A stretch of 64,000 nt of DNA from an uncultured Eubacteriales bacterium (GCA_902492655.1 CABUMF010000001.1:1-64000), one strand, 5' to 3'. Numbered from the stretch's first letter, positions 15,765 through 23,976 are shown. Notes: a model not told the origin generated them from the letters alone. Translations and numbers: made by a program.

Positions 15765-15773
15765 TGCTATAAT
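15765..15773 (+). promoter_or_regulatory. Extended -10 promoter of the packaging operon
   Basis: TGCTATAAT (15765-15773) with no convincing -35, about 50 bp after the last DnaA box. The structural operon's promoter has the same style (extended -10, weak -35), which hints at shared control. Confidence 0.6.
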
Positions 15774-15804
15774 AGATATAGTGAAAAGTTTGGGAGTGGT
15801 GATT

Positions 15805-16233
15805 TTGGACAGAAATTTTATAAAGGTTCATAACGATTTTATACGCAGTCGGCTCCTTCGCCCGAGCGAGAAGATAGTGTTTATGTGCATAAAATCATAT
15901 GCCTACTCGGGGGAGTGCTTTCCCTCGCTTAAAACCCTTGCAAACGATGCGGGGCTTTGTGTAAGAACGGTTCAGAGGTGCATAAAGACTTTGGCTGAAA
16001 AGGGATTTTTAACCGTTGAGAGAAGGAAAACCGAGAGCGGAGGCAACACCACAAACCTTTACAGACTTAATAAGGAAAGGGATGAATCGGACGGCGGCGA
16101 TAGCATGAGCTTTCAGGGAACGGACGAGGTTTTAAGGCTCATCGGAGTTGTCGACACCGAGAAATATAAGGACATTTACCGCCGAGTCGGAGAGCTCGGG
16201 CGGAAAGTGAATAAAGAGAGGTTGGTAACATGA
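15805..16233 (+). CDS. Helix-turn-helix protein, HTH_36 / replication-initiator-like
   Basis: 142 residues from a TTG at 15805 (GGGAG 8 nt upstream); the GTG at 15781 lies at the transcription start. LDRNFIKVHNDFIRSRLLRP and then CFPSLKTLANDAGLCVRTVQ and RCIKTLAEKGFLTVERR form the winged-HTH of replication-initiator and DnaD-N-like proteins. The C-terminal 50 residues are polar and helical without a DnaB-interaction domain. It overlaps the terminase start by 4 bp. It could bind the nearby origin-like DNA, regulate the operon, or act as the DNA-recognition partner of the terminase. Family call good, role uncertain. Confidence 0.75.
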   Translation: MDRNFIKVHNDFIRSRLLRPSEKIVFMCIKSYAYSGECFPSLKTLANDAGLCVRTVQRCIKTLAEKGFLTVERRKTESGGNTTNLYRLNKERDESDGGDSMSFQGTDEVLRLIGVVDTEKYKDIYRRVGELGRKVNKERLVT

Positions 16234-17675
16234 CAGGCTTTGAGGAAAAAATCCGAGAGCTTTCTAAACTTACGGTTACGGACGAGGAATATCTGTCCGA
16301 AGCAAAGGAGTACGGTCTTAAATCGGCAGACCTTGAAACCCTTTGTGCCATAAGGCTTTTTAAGCGTGCATTGCAAAACGGGGACATATCTGCTATAAAG
16401 GAAATAAAAGCCGCATCCGAAAGCAAATCCACAGACGAGGAGCTTCAAATTCCTGCCCGACTTATGGCGGAAACCTTCCTTCGGGTGTATAGGATGATAC
16501 ATAACGGGGACGGAGGTGATTTTGTACTTTACGGCGGACGAGGTAGCGGAAAATCTTCATTTATAAGCCTTTGCATAATCGAGCTTTTGGTGAATAATCC
16601 CACGCTTCACGCCTGCGTTTTCCGAAAAATCAAGGACACAATCCGAGACAGCGTGTATTCCCAAATTCTGTGGGCAATCGGGGAGCTTAAAATTGCCGAC
16701 CGTTTCGAGTGCCGCACATCGCCGCTTGAAATCGAGTACCTTCCCACGGGGCAGAAAATCTACTTCCGAGGGGCGGACAAGCCCGAGAAAATCAAGTCGA
16801 TTAAGCCTCCGTTCGGTGCAATCGGACTGCTTTGGTTCGAGGAATTGGACCAGTTTTCGGGGCTTGAGGAAATCCGCTCCATAAAGCAGTCAACCTTGCG
16901 AGGGGGCGACAGGGCGTATGTTTTTCAGTCCTTCAATCCGCCCCGTTCGGTGCGCTCGTGGGTGAACGAATATGTAGCCGCTGAATCCTCTGCGGTCCTC
17001 CACAAAAGCAGTTATCTCGACATTCCGCCCGAGTGGCTTGGAGCACGCTTTATAGAGGACGCAGAAAGCTTAAAGCTTGAAAATCCCGAGGCTTACCGCC
17101 ACGAATACCTCGGTGAGGCGGTGGGATGCGGCGGAAATGTGTTTCAGAATGTTGAAATCAGGCGCATTTCAGAGCAGGAAATTGCAAAGTTTGACCGCAT
17201 TCTCTACGGAATCGACTGGGGCTGGTACCCCGACCCAACACGGCTTGAGGCCTGCTATTTCAGCCTCGGCGAGCTGTATATTTTCGGCGAAATAGGCGGA
17301 AACCGCCTCACAAACGACCGGCTCGACCTTATGATGACGGACTTCGGAATTGAAAAGACCGACCTCATCATTGCCGACAGCGGCGGAGAAGGCCCGAAAA
17401 CCATTGCGGACTTTCGCGCGAGGGGCTATTATATGCGTGGCGCAAGGAAGGGAAGGGGCTCGGTGGAACATTCCATGAAGTGGCTGTCATCGCTCAAAAA
17501 AATCGTGATTGACCCCGTTCGTGCACCCGAGGCGGCGAAGGAATTTACAAGGTATGAGTACGAAAAAGCCCCCGACGGAAGCTTCATTTCGGGCTACCCC
17601 GACCGTGACAATCACTCGATTGACGCTGTTCGATACGCAACGGAACGCTTAAGAAAACCAAACGCTATAATTTAG
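16230..17675 (+). CDS. Terminase large subunit with N-terminal small-subunit-like extension
   Basis: 481 residues. Residues 100-300 are the packaging ATPase: Walker A GGRGSGKS (102-109), Walker B with LLWFEELDQ (200-208) and a coupling region (SFNPPRS). Residues 320-470 are the RNase-H-like nuclease with acidic residues in YGIDWGW (Asp329), IIADSGGEG (Asp383) and NHSIDAVRY (Asp465). The first 75 residues (LCAIRLFKRALQNGDISAIKEI) look like the helical core of small terminases, where ALxGDxxAxKxI is common, and no separate small subunit gene is seen. It should pump DNA into the capsid through the portal. Confidence 0.88.
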   Translation: MTGFEEKIRELSKLTVTDEEYLSEAKEYGLKSADLETLCAIRLFKRALQNGDISAIKEIKAASESKSTDEELQIPARLMAETFLRVYRMIHNGDGGDFVLYGGRGSGKSSFISLCIIELLVNNPTLHACVFRKIKDTIRDSVYSQILWAIGELKIADRFECRTSPLEIEYLPTGQKIYFRGADKPEKIKSIKPPFGAIGLLWFEELDQFSGLEEIRSIKQSTLRGGDRAYVFQSFNPPRSVRSWVNEYVAAESSAVLHKSSYLDIPPEWLGARFIEDAESLKLENPEAYRHEYLGEAVGCGGNVFQNVEIRRISEQEIAKFDRILYGIDWGWYPDPTRLEACYFSLGELYIFGEIGGNRLTNDRLDLMMTDFGIEKTDLIIADSGGEGPKTIADFRARGYYMRGARKGRGSVEHSMKWLSSLKKIVIDPVRAPEAAKEFTRYEYEKAPDGSFISGYPDRDNHSIDAVRYATERLRKPNAII

Positions 17676-17686
17676 GAGGAGTAATT

Positions 17687-18934
17687 ATGTTTTTGACAAG
17701 ATTCAGAAAAAAGGCGGCAGAGGAAAAGGACATCAGCCGAGTTACAAAGTGGAAGGAAATGTACGAAGGAAGGAGCGAGACGGGGGTGACGAGCCTCAAC
17801 CTTGCGGCGGCGATTTGCTCGGAGCTTGCAAGGCTTGTGACGATTGAAATGAAGCCGAAAGTCACAGGAGGAGAGGTCGCAGAGCGAGCACTGATGCGGT
17901 TTATGCCGAAAATCAGGGAGAAATGCGAGCTTGCCTGCGCTCTTGGCGGAGGGATGTTAAGACCGTATTTTAAGGGCAAGGAAATCTACATAGAATTTAT
18001 CCCTGCCGACCGTTTTGTGATAACCGATTTTGACGATGAGGGTGTAGCCCGGGGTGCGATTTTTACCGACCGTTTCAAGGAAGGCGACAAATATTATACC
18101 CGTCTTGAGGAGCATAAAATCACGCCCGAGGGGTATGTTGTGACGAACCGAGCATACAGCTCAAGAAGTGCTTCGGGGGACTTCGGAAGCCCCGTAAAGC
18201 TATCGGAGGTACCCCGTTGGAGCGAGCTTTCGGAAAGGACTGTGATACAGAATTTGCACCGTCCCCTTTTTGTGTATTTTAAGATGCCCTTTGCGGATAA
18301 CAAAAATGCCGAGTCCCGCTTAGGTGTGTCGGTTTTCGACAGAGCAATGGGGCTTATTCGTGAGGCGGACAGGCAGTTTTCAAGGCTTTTGTGGGAATTT
18401 GAGGGCGGTGAGCTTGCGATTGATGCAAGCATTGATGCGCTCCGCTTTAACGAGCGTGGAATTGCCGAAGCTCCGAAGCTTTCAAAGAGGCTTTTCAGAG
18501 GGCTTGGGATTGACGCAGGGGATCGTGATTTGTACTCGGTTTTCTCGCCCGAGCTTCGTGACAGCTCCATAATCAACGGGCTAAACGAAATTCTCATGCG
18601 CATCGAGGACGCTTGCGGACTTGCAAGGGGATCGTTTTCAAATGTGAACTGCGAGGCAAAGACGGCAACGGAAATAAAAATCCTCAATCAGCGTTCCTAC
18701 TCCACCGTTTGCGACATTCAAAGAAGCCTCAAAAATGCGCTTTCGGATGTGCTTTCGGTTTGTGCTTTGCTTGCAAGGCTTTACGGGCTTGAAAATGAGG
18801 GCGAGCCTGAGCTTTCCATAGAGTTTGACGATAGCATTGTGTGCGACAGGCAGACGGAATTTTCGGAAAAGCTTCAGCTTGTGGGTGCTGAAATCATGAC
18901 GAAAGAGGAGTTTCGGAAGTGGTATTTTAATTAA
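17687..18934 (+). CDS. Phage portal protein
   Basis: 415 residues, typical for SPP1/A118-like portals. An N-terminal segment (SRVTKWKEMYEG) is followed by the beta/helix wing (LRPYFKGKEIYIEFIPADRF), the central YFKMPFADNKNAESRLGVS and FDRAMGLIREADRQFSRLLW, and the clip/stem region (INGLNEILMRIEDACGLARG, then TATEIKILNQRS). It would form the dodecameric DNA gate at one capsid vertex. It starts 11 bp after the terminase, with an AGGAGG site. No MuF-type minor head gene follows. The operon stops here. Confidence 0.85.
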   Translation: MFLTRFRKKAAEEKDISRVTKWKEMYEGRSETGVTSLNLAAAICSELARLVTIEMKPKVTGGEVAERALMRFMPKIREKCELACALGGGMLRPYFKGKEIYIEFIPADRFVITDFDDEGVARGAIFTDRFKEGDKYYTRLEEHKITPEGYVVTNRAYSSRSASGDFGSPVKLSEVPRWSELSERTVIQNLHRPLFVYFKMPFADNKNAESRLGVSVFDRAMGLIREADRQFSRLLWEFEGGELAIDASIDALRFNERGIAEAPKLSKRLFRGLGIDAGDRDLYSVFSPELRDSSIINGLNEILMRIEDACGLARGSFSNVNCEAKTATEIKILNQRSYSTVCDIQRSLKNALSDVLSVCALLARLYGLENEGEPELSIEFDDSIVCDRQTEFSEKLQLVGAEIMTKEEFRKWYFN

Positions 18935-18991
18935 GGAACAGAAGTTATTTTATAAAAAGTTTACAAATCGGTTAAGAAGAAAATACTTGTA

Positions 18992-19020
18992 TTTACAAAT
19001 GTAAAAAATGATGATAAAAT
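18992..19020 (+). promoter_or_regulatory. Promoter of the small toxin-like gene
   Basis: TTTACA (18992-18997), 17 bp, TAAAAT (19015-19020). The predicted transcript begins near 19027 with TGGCAAGACTTC, the same sequence with which the opposing RNA begins. Confidence 0.65.
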
Positions 19021-19026
19021 AATGTT

Positions 19027-19245
19027 TGGCAAGACTTCTTAACGGTGTTTTCACCGGCGGTTATGTCACTCTCCGAAAGGAGGTGGCTTTTATGAAAAAA
19101 TACATACTGAGATTTATAGTGTTTATTATAAGTACTATTATTTTCATAAATGTTTTTTCTTTAAAAGTAAAGTAACCGCCTCTACTGCCTTATGATGCGG
19201 TTACTTTAACGCAATCTTTTGGCATAACCGTTTGAAGTCTTGCCA
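19027..19245. repeat. Inverted repeats bracketing the toxin gene
   Basis: TGGCAAGACTTC (19027-19038) and its exact complement GAAGTCTTGCCA (19234-19245) flank the gene, with a second pair CGGTTATG (19058-19065) and CATAACCG (19223-19230) inside. A read-through toxin mRNA could pair its 5' and 3' ends, as many type I toxin mRNAs do. The two opposing RNAs would also share their first 12 nt. Confidence 0.75.
19092..19175 (+). CDS. 27-residue hydrophobic peptide, probable type I toxin
   Basis: An ATG at 19092 behind a perfect AAAGGAGGTG site opens a 28-codon frame: MKKYILRFIVF, then a hydrophobic segment, ending SLKVK and TAA. One membrane span with basic residues at both ends is the design of type I toxins (Fst/TxpA/BsrG-like), which damage the membrane. 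The 5' leader contains a hairpin (CGGTG/CACCG, 19043-19056) and the strong antisense promoter downstream supports a toxin with RNA antitoxin. Sequence identity to a named toxin family was not recognised. Confidence 0.65.
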   Translation: MKKYILRFIVFIISTIIFINVFSLKVK

Positions 19246-19247
19246 TT
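19169..19247 (-). ncRNA. Predicted antisense RNA antitoxin
   Basis: A minus-strand promoter, TTGACA (19282-19277), 17 bp, TATAAT (19259-19254), should start a transcript near 19247 that runs leftwards into the toxin's 3' end. The perfect 11-bp stem AAAGTAACCGC/GCGGTTACTTT (19169-19179 with 19197-19207) is a likely end point and would be shared by both strands. About 80 nt would be made, overlapping the toxin stop codon. The arrangement, a convergent RNA over the toxin 3' end, is that of clostridial and enterococcal type I systems. Confidence 0.6.
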
Positions 19248-19313
19248 TTCTATATTATAACGAAATTTTCGCCCTTTGTCAAGGGGTTGGGAATAAATTT
19301 TACGGCAATTTCC

Positions 19314-20471
19314 TCACTCAAACAGCTCCTTGAGCTTTTCGAGGAAGGATTTATTCTGCTTGTAGCAGTTTCCGCTGACCTCTTTGTCGAATTCCCGAAG
19401 CAAATCCTTTTGTCTTTGCGAGAGGTTTTTGGGCACCTCAACCTTGACCTTCACCTGCATATCGCCTCTGCCGAGCCCACGAAGGGAAGGGATACCCTTG
19501 CCCTTGATTTTAAATACCGAGTCGGTCTGAGTGCCTTCGGGGATGTGGTATTTGACATAGCCGTCGATAGTGGGAATGTCGATGTCGCACCCCAAAGTTG
19601 CCTGGACGAAGGTAATCGGGATTTCGCAAAGCACGGTGGTGCCGTTTCGCCTGAAAAAGTCGTGCTTTTTGATTTTAACCGTAACGAAAAGGTCGCCAGC
19701 CGGGCCGCCGAGAGCACCACGGTCGCCCGCTTCCCTTATGGAAACTGACTCTCCCTCGTTTATGCCCGCAGGAAAGTCGACCGTAACGGTAGCCTTTCTT
19801 CTGACTCTGCCCTTGCCGCTGCACTTTGGGCACGGGTTTTTGATAATTGTACCCTTGCCGCCGCAAGAAGGGCAGGTGCGCTGTGTAACCATGTTCCCGA
19901 GAGGTGTTCTTTGGGTTTGCCTAATCTGGCCCGAGCCGTGGCAGGTGGGACAGGTTTCGGGGGACGAACCCTTTTGACAGCCCGAGCCGCCGCAGTCATC
20001 GCACTGCTCCACACGAAGCACCGTTACATCCTTTTTACAGCCGAAAGCCGCCTCTTTAAAGGAAAGCTCCACAACCTGCTGAATATCGTTTCCTCGCCTG
20101 GGGCCGTTTGACGCACGCCTTCCGCCGCCGCCGAAGCCGCCAAAGCCGCCGAAGCCGCCGAACACGCTGTCGAAAATATCGCCCATGTCAAAGCCGAAGC
20201 CGCCTGCGCCTGCGCCGCCGCCGCCGAAGCCTGCATTTGGGTCAACACCTGCGTGACCGTAGGCATCGTAAGCCGCTTTTTTCTGATCGTCGGACAGCAC
20301 CTCGTACGCCTCGTTGACCTCCTTGAACTTTTCAGCCGCCGCTTCGGGGTTATCCTTGTTAAGGTCGGGGTGATACTTTTTCGCCGCTTGCCTGTAAGCC
20401 TTTTTAATATCGTCCTTCGAGGCGGACTTATCCACCCCGAGGACCTCGTAATAATCTCTTTTTTCAGCCAT
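19314..20471 (-). CDS. dnaJ: Chaperone DnaJ
   Basis: 385 residues, full length. The J domain shows KKYHPDLNKDNPEAAAEKF with HPD; a Gly/Phe-rich linker (GGFGGFGGFGGGG) follows near residues 75-115. Then come four zinc-binding repeats (CDDCGGSG, CPTCHGSG, CPSCGGKG, CPKCSGKG), two C-terminal client-binding domains and an end helix. It delivers unfolded clients to DnaK and stimulates its ATPase. It is last in the hrcA-grpE-dnaK-dnaJ operon. The sequence after it carries the antitoxin promoter rather than an obvious terminator. Confidence 0.97.
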   Translation of the reverse strand: MAEKRDYYEVLGVDKSASKDDIKKAYRQAAKKYHPDLNKDNPEAAAEKFKEVNEAYEVLSDDQKKAAYDAYGHAGVDPNAGFGGGGAGAGGFGFDMGDIFDSVFGGFGGFGGFGGGGRRASNGPRRGNDIQQVVELSFKEAAFGCKKDVTVLRVEQCDDCGGSGCQKGSSPETCPTCHGSGQIRQTQRTPLGNMVTQRTCPSCGGKGTIIKNPCPKCSGKGRVRRKATVTVDFPAGINEGESVSIREAGDRGALGGPAGDLFVTVKIKKHDFFRRNGTTVLCEIPITFVQATLGCDIDIPTIDGYVKYHIPEGTQTDSVFKIKGKGIPSLRGLGRGDMQVKVKVEVPKNLSQRQKDLLREFDKEVSGNCYKQNKSFLEKLKELFE

Positions 20472-20496
20472 TTGCTAAGTCTCCGATCTTTCGGAA

Positions 20497-22308
20497 TTAT
20501 TTGTCGTCAACCACATTGAAGTCATCGTCGCCGCCGCTCGTTTGGTTTGACTGCGGCTCTGTGGGATTTTGAGCCTGAGCTGCCTGATAGAGCTTTGTTG
20601 AAATTTCGGAGAACTTTGCGGTAAGCTTTTCGGTTGAAGCCTTCATCGCCTCAAAGTCGGTGCCTGCGGTTTTTTCCTTAACCTCAGCGCACAGAGCCTC
20701 AAGCTCGCTCTTTTCAGCTTCCGAAATCTTGTCGCCGAGCTCTTTAACGGAGCGTTCAACCTGGACAACCATGGATTCGGCATTGTTTTTGATGTCAACC
20801 TCTTCCTTGCGCTTTTTGTCCTCAGCGGCGAACTTTTCGGCTTCCTTTACCGCCTTGTCGATTTCCTCGTCGGAGAGGTTGGAGCTTGCGGTTATCGTGA
20901 TGCTCTGCTCCTTGCCGGTGCCGAGATCTTTAGCGGAAACATGGACGATACCGTTTGCGTCGATGTCAAATGTAACCTCAATCTGCGGAACTCCTCTGGG
21001 TGCCATGGGGATGCCTGAGAGGTTAAATCTTCCGAGGGTTTTGTTGTAAGCCGCCATTTCTCTTTCGCCCTGGAGCACATGAACCTCAACATCGGTCTGA
21101 TTGTCAGCGGCGGTGGAGAACACCTGGCTTTTCTTTGTCGGGATAGTTGTGTTTCTTTCGATGAGCTTTGTGAAAACGCCGCCCAGGGTTTCGATACCAA
21201 GTGACAGGGGAGTTACATCAAGGAGCAGAAGTCCCGTAACATCGCCCGTGAGAACGCCTGCCTGGAGAGCCGCACCTACCGCAACGCACTCGTCGGGGTT
21301 GATGCCCTTGTGGGGTTCTTTTCCGGTGAGCTTTTTAACAGCCTCCTGAACCGCAGGTATTCTCGAAGAACCGCCGACTAAGATTACCTTGTCGATCTGG
21401 TCTGCCGTAAGACCTGCGTCCGAAAGTGCCCTCTTTGAAGGCTCGATTGTAGCGTTTACAAGGTCAGCCGTAAGCTCGTCAAACTTTGCCCTTGTGAGGG
21501 TAATGTCGAGGTGCTTTGGACCTGTAGCGTCCGCCGTGATGAAGGGCAGATTGATGTTTGAAGTCGTAACGCCGGAGAGCTCGATTTTAGCCTTTTCAGC
21601 CGCTTCCTTAAGACGCTGATAGGACATTTTGTCAGCTTTTAAGTCGATACCGTTTTCCTTTTGGAACTCGGATGCGAGATAGTCGATGATTTTGTTGTCG
21701 AAGTCGTCACCGCCAAGGTGGTTGTTACCGCTTGTAGCAAGAACCTCGAACACACCGTCTGCGATTTCGAGTATGGAAACATCGAATGTGCCGCCGCCGA
21801 GGTCATATACCATGATTTTCTGATCGTTGTCCTTGTCAAGTCCGTAAGCAAGAGCGGCAGCGGTAGGCTCGTTTATAATTCTTTCAACCTCAAGACCGGC
21901 AATTTTGCCTGCGTCTTTTGTAGCCTGACGCTGAGCGTCCGAGAAGTACGCCGGAACGGTGATAACCGCCTTTGTAACGGTTTCCCCGAGATAGCTTTCC
22001 GCATCGGACTTGAGCTTTTGGAGAATCATAGCGGATATTTCCTGGGGAGTGTACTTTTTGTCGTCAATGGAAACGGTGTAGTTTGTACCCATTTCACGCT
22101 TAATTGACATAACGGTTCTGTCGGGATTTGTGATAGCCTGACGCTTTGCGACCTGGCCCACAAGCCTTTCGCCCGATTTTGTGAAGGCAACAACTGAAGG
22201 GGTGGTTCTTGCACCCTCAGCGTTAGCGATAACCGTAGCCTCGCCGCCTTCTATAACAGCCACACAAGAGTTAGTTGTACCTAAATCAATACCTATTACT
22301 TTTGACAT
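20497..22308 (-). CDS. dnaK: Chaperone DnaK (Hsp70)
   Basis: 603 residues. The nucleotide-binding domain starts GIDLGTTNSCVAVIEGG and includes VYDLGGGTFDVSILEI and ILVGGSSRIPAVQ. The interdomain linker is followed by the substrate-binding domain (VTPLSLGIETLGGVFTKLI) and a helical lid, ending in an acidic tail GGDDDFNVVDDK. It folds and refolds proteins with DnaJ and GrpE. The ribosome site is GGAGG. It is spaced 25 bp from dnaJ and 19 bp from grpE. Confidence 0.98.
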   Translation of the reverse strand: MSKVIGIDLGTTNSCVAVIEGGEATVIANAEGARTTPSVVAFTKSGERLVGQVAKRQAITNPDRTVMSIKREMGTNYTVSIDDKKYTPQEISAMILQKLKSDAESYLGETVTKAVITVPAYFSDAQRQATKDAGKIAGLEVERIINEPTAAALAYGLDKDNDQKIMVYDLGGGTFDVSILEIADGVFEVLATSGNNHLGGDDFDNKIIDYLASEFQKENGIDLKADKMSYQRLKEAAEKAKIELSGVTTSNINLPFITADATGPKHLDITLTRAKFDELTADLVNATIEPSKRALSDAGLTADQIDKVILVGGSSRIPAVQEAVKKLTGKEPHKGINPDECVAVGAALQAGVLTGDVTGLLLLDVTPLSLGIETLGGVFTKLIERNTTIPTKKSQVFSTAADNQTDVEVHVLQGEREMAAYNKTLGRFNLSGIPMAPRGVPQIEVTFDIDANGIVHVSAKDLGTGKEQSITITASSNLSDEEIDKAVKEAEKFAAEDKKRKEEVDIKNNAESMVVQVERSVKELGDKISEAEKSELEALCAEVKEKTAGTDFEAMKASTEKLTAKFSEISTKLYQAAQAQNPTEPQSNQTSGGDDDFNVVDDK

Positions 22309-22327
22309 ATATAAAACCTCCTAAAAA

Positions 22328-22852
22328 TTAATTTGCAACCTTAACCATGGCGTGACGGATAACCCGCTCGCCGATAATATAGCCCTTCTGAAGCACCTGC
22401 GATACGGTGTTTTCGGGCAAATCGGGATTTTCCTCGTGCATAACGGCGTTCATGAGATTGGGGTCAAAGGGCTTTCCTTCCGCCTCTATTTCATAAACCC
22501 CGAGCCCCGAGAGAATATCCGTAAACTGCTTAATAACCATTTCGATGCCGCTCACATCGACGCCCTCCTGCTTTGAAAGGCTGTCACGGGCGTAGCCGAG
22601 ATTGTCGATAACGGGGACGAAATCGGAAACCGTGTCGGAGATAACAGATGCGCGAAGCTGCTCCTTTTCCTTTGCGGTTCGCTTCCGATAGTTTTCGTAC
22701 TCTGCCGAGGTGCGAAGAAGCTTATCTTTAAGCTCATCGATCTCCTTTTGAAGGGGATTGACCTTTGGCTCCTTCTTTTTCTTTTTGGTTTCCTTTGGCT
22801 TTTGCTCGCCTTCGGGAGTGATTTTTTCTTCTTTATTAATATCTTCAGCCAT
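22328..22852 (-). CDS. grpE: Nucleotide exchange factor GrpE
   Basis: 174 residues. The Lys/Glu-rich N-terminus and coiled coil (ELKDKLLRTSAEYENYRKRT) lead to the beta domain GLGVYEIEAEGKPFDPNLMN and AVMHEENPDLPENTVSQVLQ, ending ERVIRHAMVKVAN, all diagnostic. It releases ADP from DnaK. It is second in the operon, 13 bp after hrcA. Confidence 0.97.
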   Translation of the reverse strand: MAEDINKEEKITPEGEQKPKETKKKKKEPKVNPLQKEIDELKDKLLRTSAEYENYRKRTAKEKEQLRASVISDTVSDFVPVIDNLGYARDSLSKQEGVDVSGIEMVIKQFTDILSGLGVYEIEAEGKPFDPNLMNAVMHEENPDLPENTVSQVLQKGYIIGERVIRHAMVKVAN

Positions 22853-22865
22853 AAAAATGCTCCTT

Positions 22866-23951
22866 TCAATAGCCTCTGCGGCGTAAAATAAGCTTGTTGC
22901 CGCCGCCCGGGCGGTTAAGCCGCATCATGTGCCGACAGGTGTATTCAAGTGCGGCGCAGATTTTTTCGTAATCGCAGTTTTCCGGAGCTACCGCCGCCAG
23001 GACGCTCGTATCGTCGGGGGCGTACCTTCCTATAAATACTGCAAGCGAGGATAGCCTTTTGTCGCCCGTTTCGTCACCCAAAATAACGGAAACGCCGTCC
23101 TTTTTTGCATTGGACGCAATTTTTCCGATTTCCTCACCGCTCGACAGCATTCTGTATAACTGCTTTGCCTCGTCGGTTCCGGAAAGGCTTTTGAAATCGA
23201 AGATGTACTCTGCGCCCGAAAGCGTAACGCCGACCTCTGCGGATTCCTCCACCGCACGGATGATAAGCCTTAAAACCTTGCCCACAAGCTCGGGAGACGA
23301 TGAAAATGCGGACATTATTTTAATGAAGCTGTCCTCTGAAATATCCTCCATTCTGACGCCCGAAAACTCACGGCTAAGGGCAGTCGACAGCCTTGCCGAA
23401 AGCTCCTCGCCTATGGGGATTTCAAGCTTTATGTGGGAATGTTTTACGATGTCGCCTTCTGCAAAGACGATTAAAACGAGGTTAAAGCTGTCAAGCCGAA
23501 GAAGCCTTACCGCCTTGATTACCGCACGGCTAAGCCGAGGGCTTAGTGCGAGGGAGGCGGTCGAGGTAATGCGTGACAGAACCTCCGTTACATCTCTTAG
23601 GATGTTGCCCATGCGGAAAGCGGGCTGCTGCATTGCGTTTTGAATTTCTATCATTTCGGCAGCTTCGAGCCTTTTCTTTTCCATCAGCGAGTTGATGAAA
23701 ATGCGGTATCCTGCGGTGGTTGGGATTCTGCCTGCCGAGGTGTGGGGCTGAAAAATAAGGCCCATACCTTCCAAAGCGGCAAGCTCGTTGCGAACCGTTG
23801 CGGAGGAAACCTCCGGCAGATAGTTTTTCACGATGCTGACCGAGCCGACAGGCTGATCCGACCTTATAAAGTCTCTCACAACCGCCTTTAATATAAGTAA
23901 TTTCCTTTCCGAAAGGGACTCCGGATTAAATTTAACATCGGCATAATCCAT
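22866..23951 (-). CDS. hrcA: Heat-inducible transcription repressor HrcA
   Basis: 361 residues. The N-terminal winged helix reads ERKLLILKAVVRDFIRSDQP and SSATVRNELAALEGMGLIFQ with PHTSAGRIPTTAGYR; the C-terminal GAF-like domain includes VILGDETGD. It represses its own operon by binding CIRCE, found just upstream. It is the first gene of the operon. The ribosome site is weak (GGTCGGTGA). Confidence 0.97.
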   Translation of the reverse strand: MDYADVKFNPESLSERKLLILKAVVRDFIRSDQPVGSVSIVKNYLPEVSSATVRNELAALEGMGLIFQPHTSAGRIPTTAGYRIFINSLMEKKRLEAAEMIEIQNAMQQPAFRMGNILRDVTEVLSRITSTASLALSPRLSRAVIKAVRLLRLDSFNLVLIVFAEGDIVKHSHIKLEIPIGEELSARLSTALSREFSGVRMEDISEDSFIKIMSAFSSSPELVGKVLRLIIRAVEESAEVGVTLSGAEYIFDFKSLSGTDEAKQLYRMLSSGEEIGKIASNAKKDGVSVILGDETGDKRLSSLAVFIGRYAPDDTSVLAAVAPENCDYEKICAALEYTCRHMMRLNRPGGGNKLILRRRGY

Positions 23952-23976
23952 AGAATTTCACCGACCTTTTTCGTAA

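Larger units (their letters stand above)
3766..18934. mobile_element. Domesticated phage / gene-transfer-agent-like particle locus, split in two operons
   Basis: Head, tail and lysis genes lie in a leftward operon (12530 to 3766). HTH, terminase and portal genes lie in a rightward operon (15805-18934). Host-like genes at 12739-15432 separate them. All essential siphovirus particle functions can be assigned, yet no integrase, excisionase, repressor, replication, recombination or capsid-protease gene is seen. The genes are compact, mostly overlapping by a few bases, and open except for one small ORF with an internal stop. Base composition resembles the flanking chromosome. A gene transfer agent or defective PBSX-like particle fits; a rearranged dying prophage is the alternative. 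Confidence 0.6.

Noticed and set aside
18935..19091. An additional phage gene after the portal
   Set aside because: No frame with a ribosome site; the segment holds the toxin promoter and leader.
3766..19300. Flanking att direct repeats or an integrase for the phage locus
   Set aside because: Compared by eye, the left junction (3740-3800) and right side (18935-19300) share no convincing repeat, and no recombinase gene is present.
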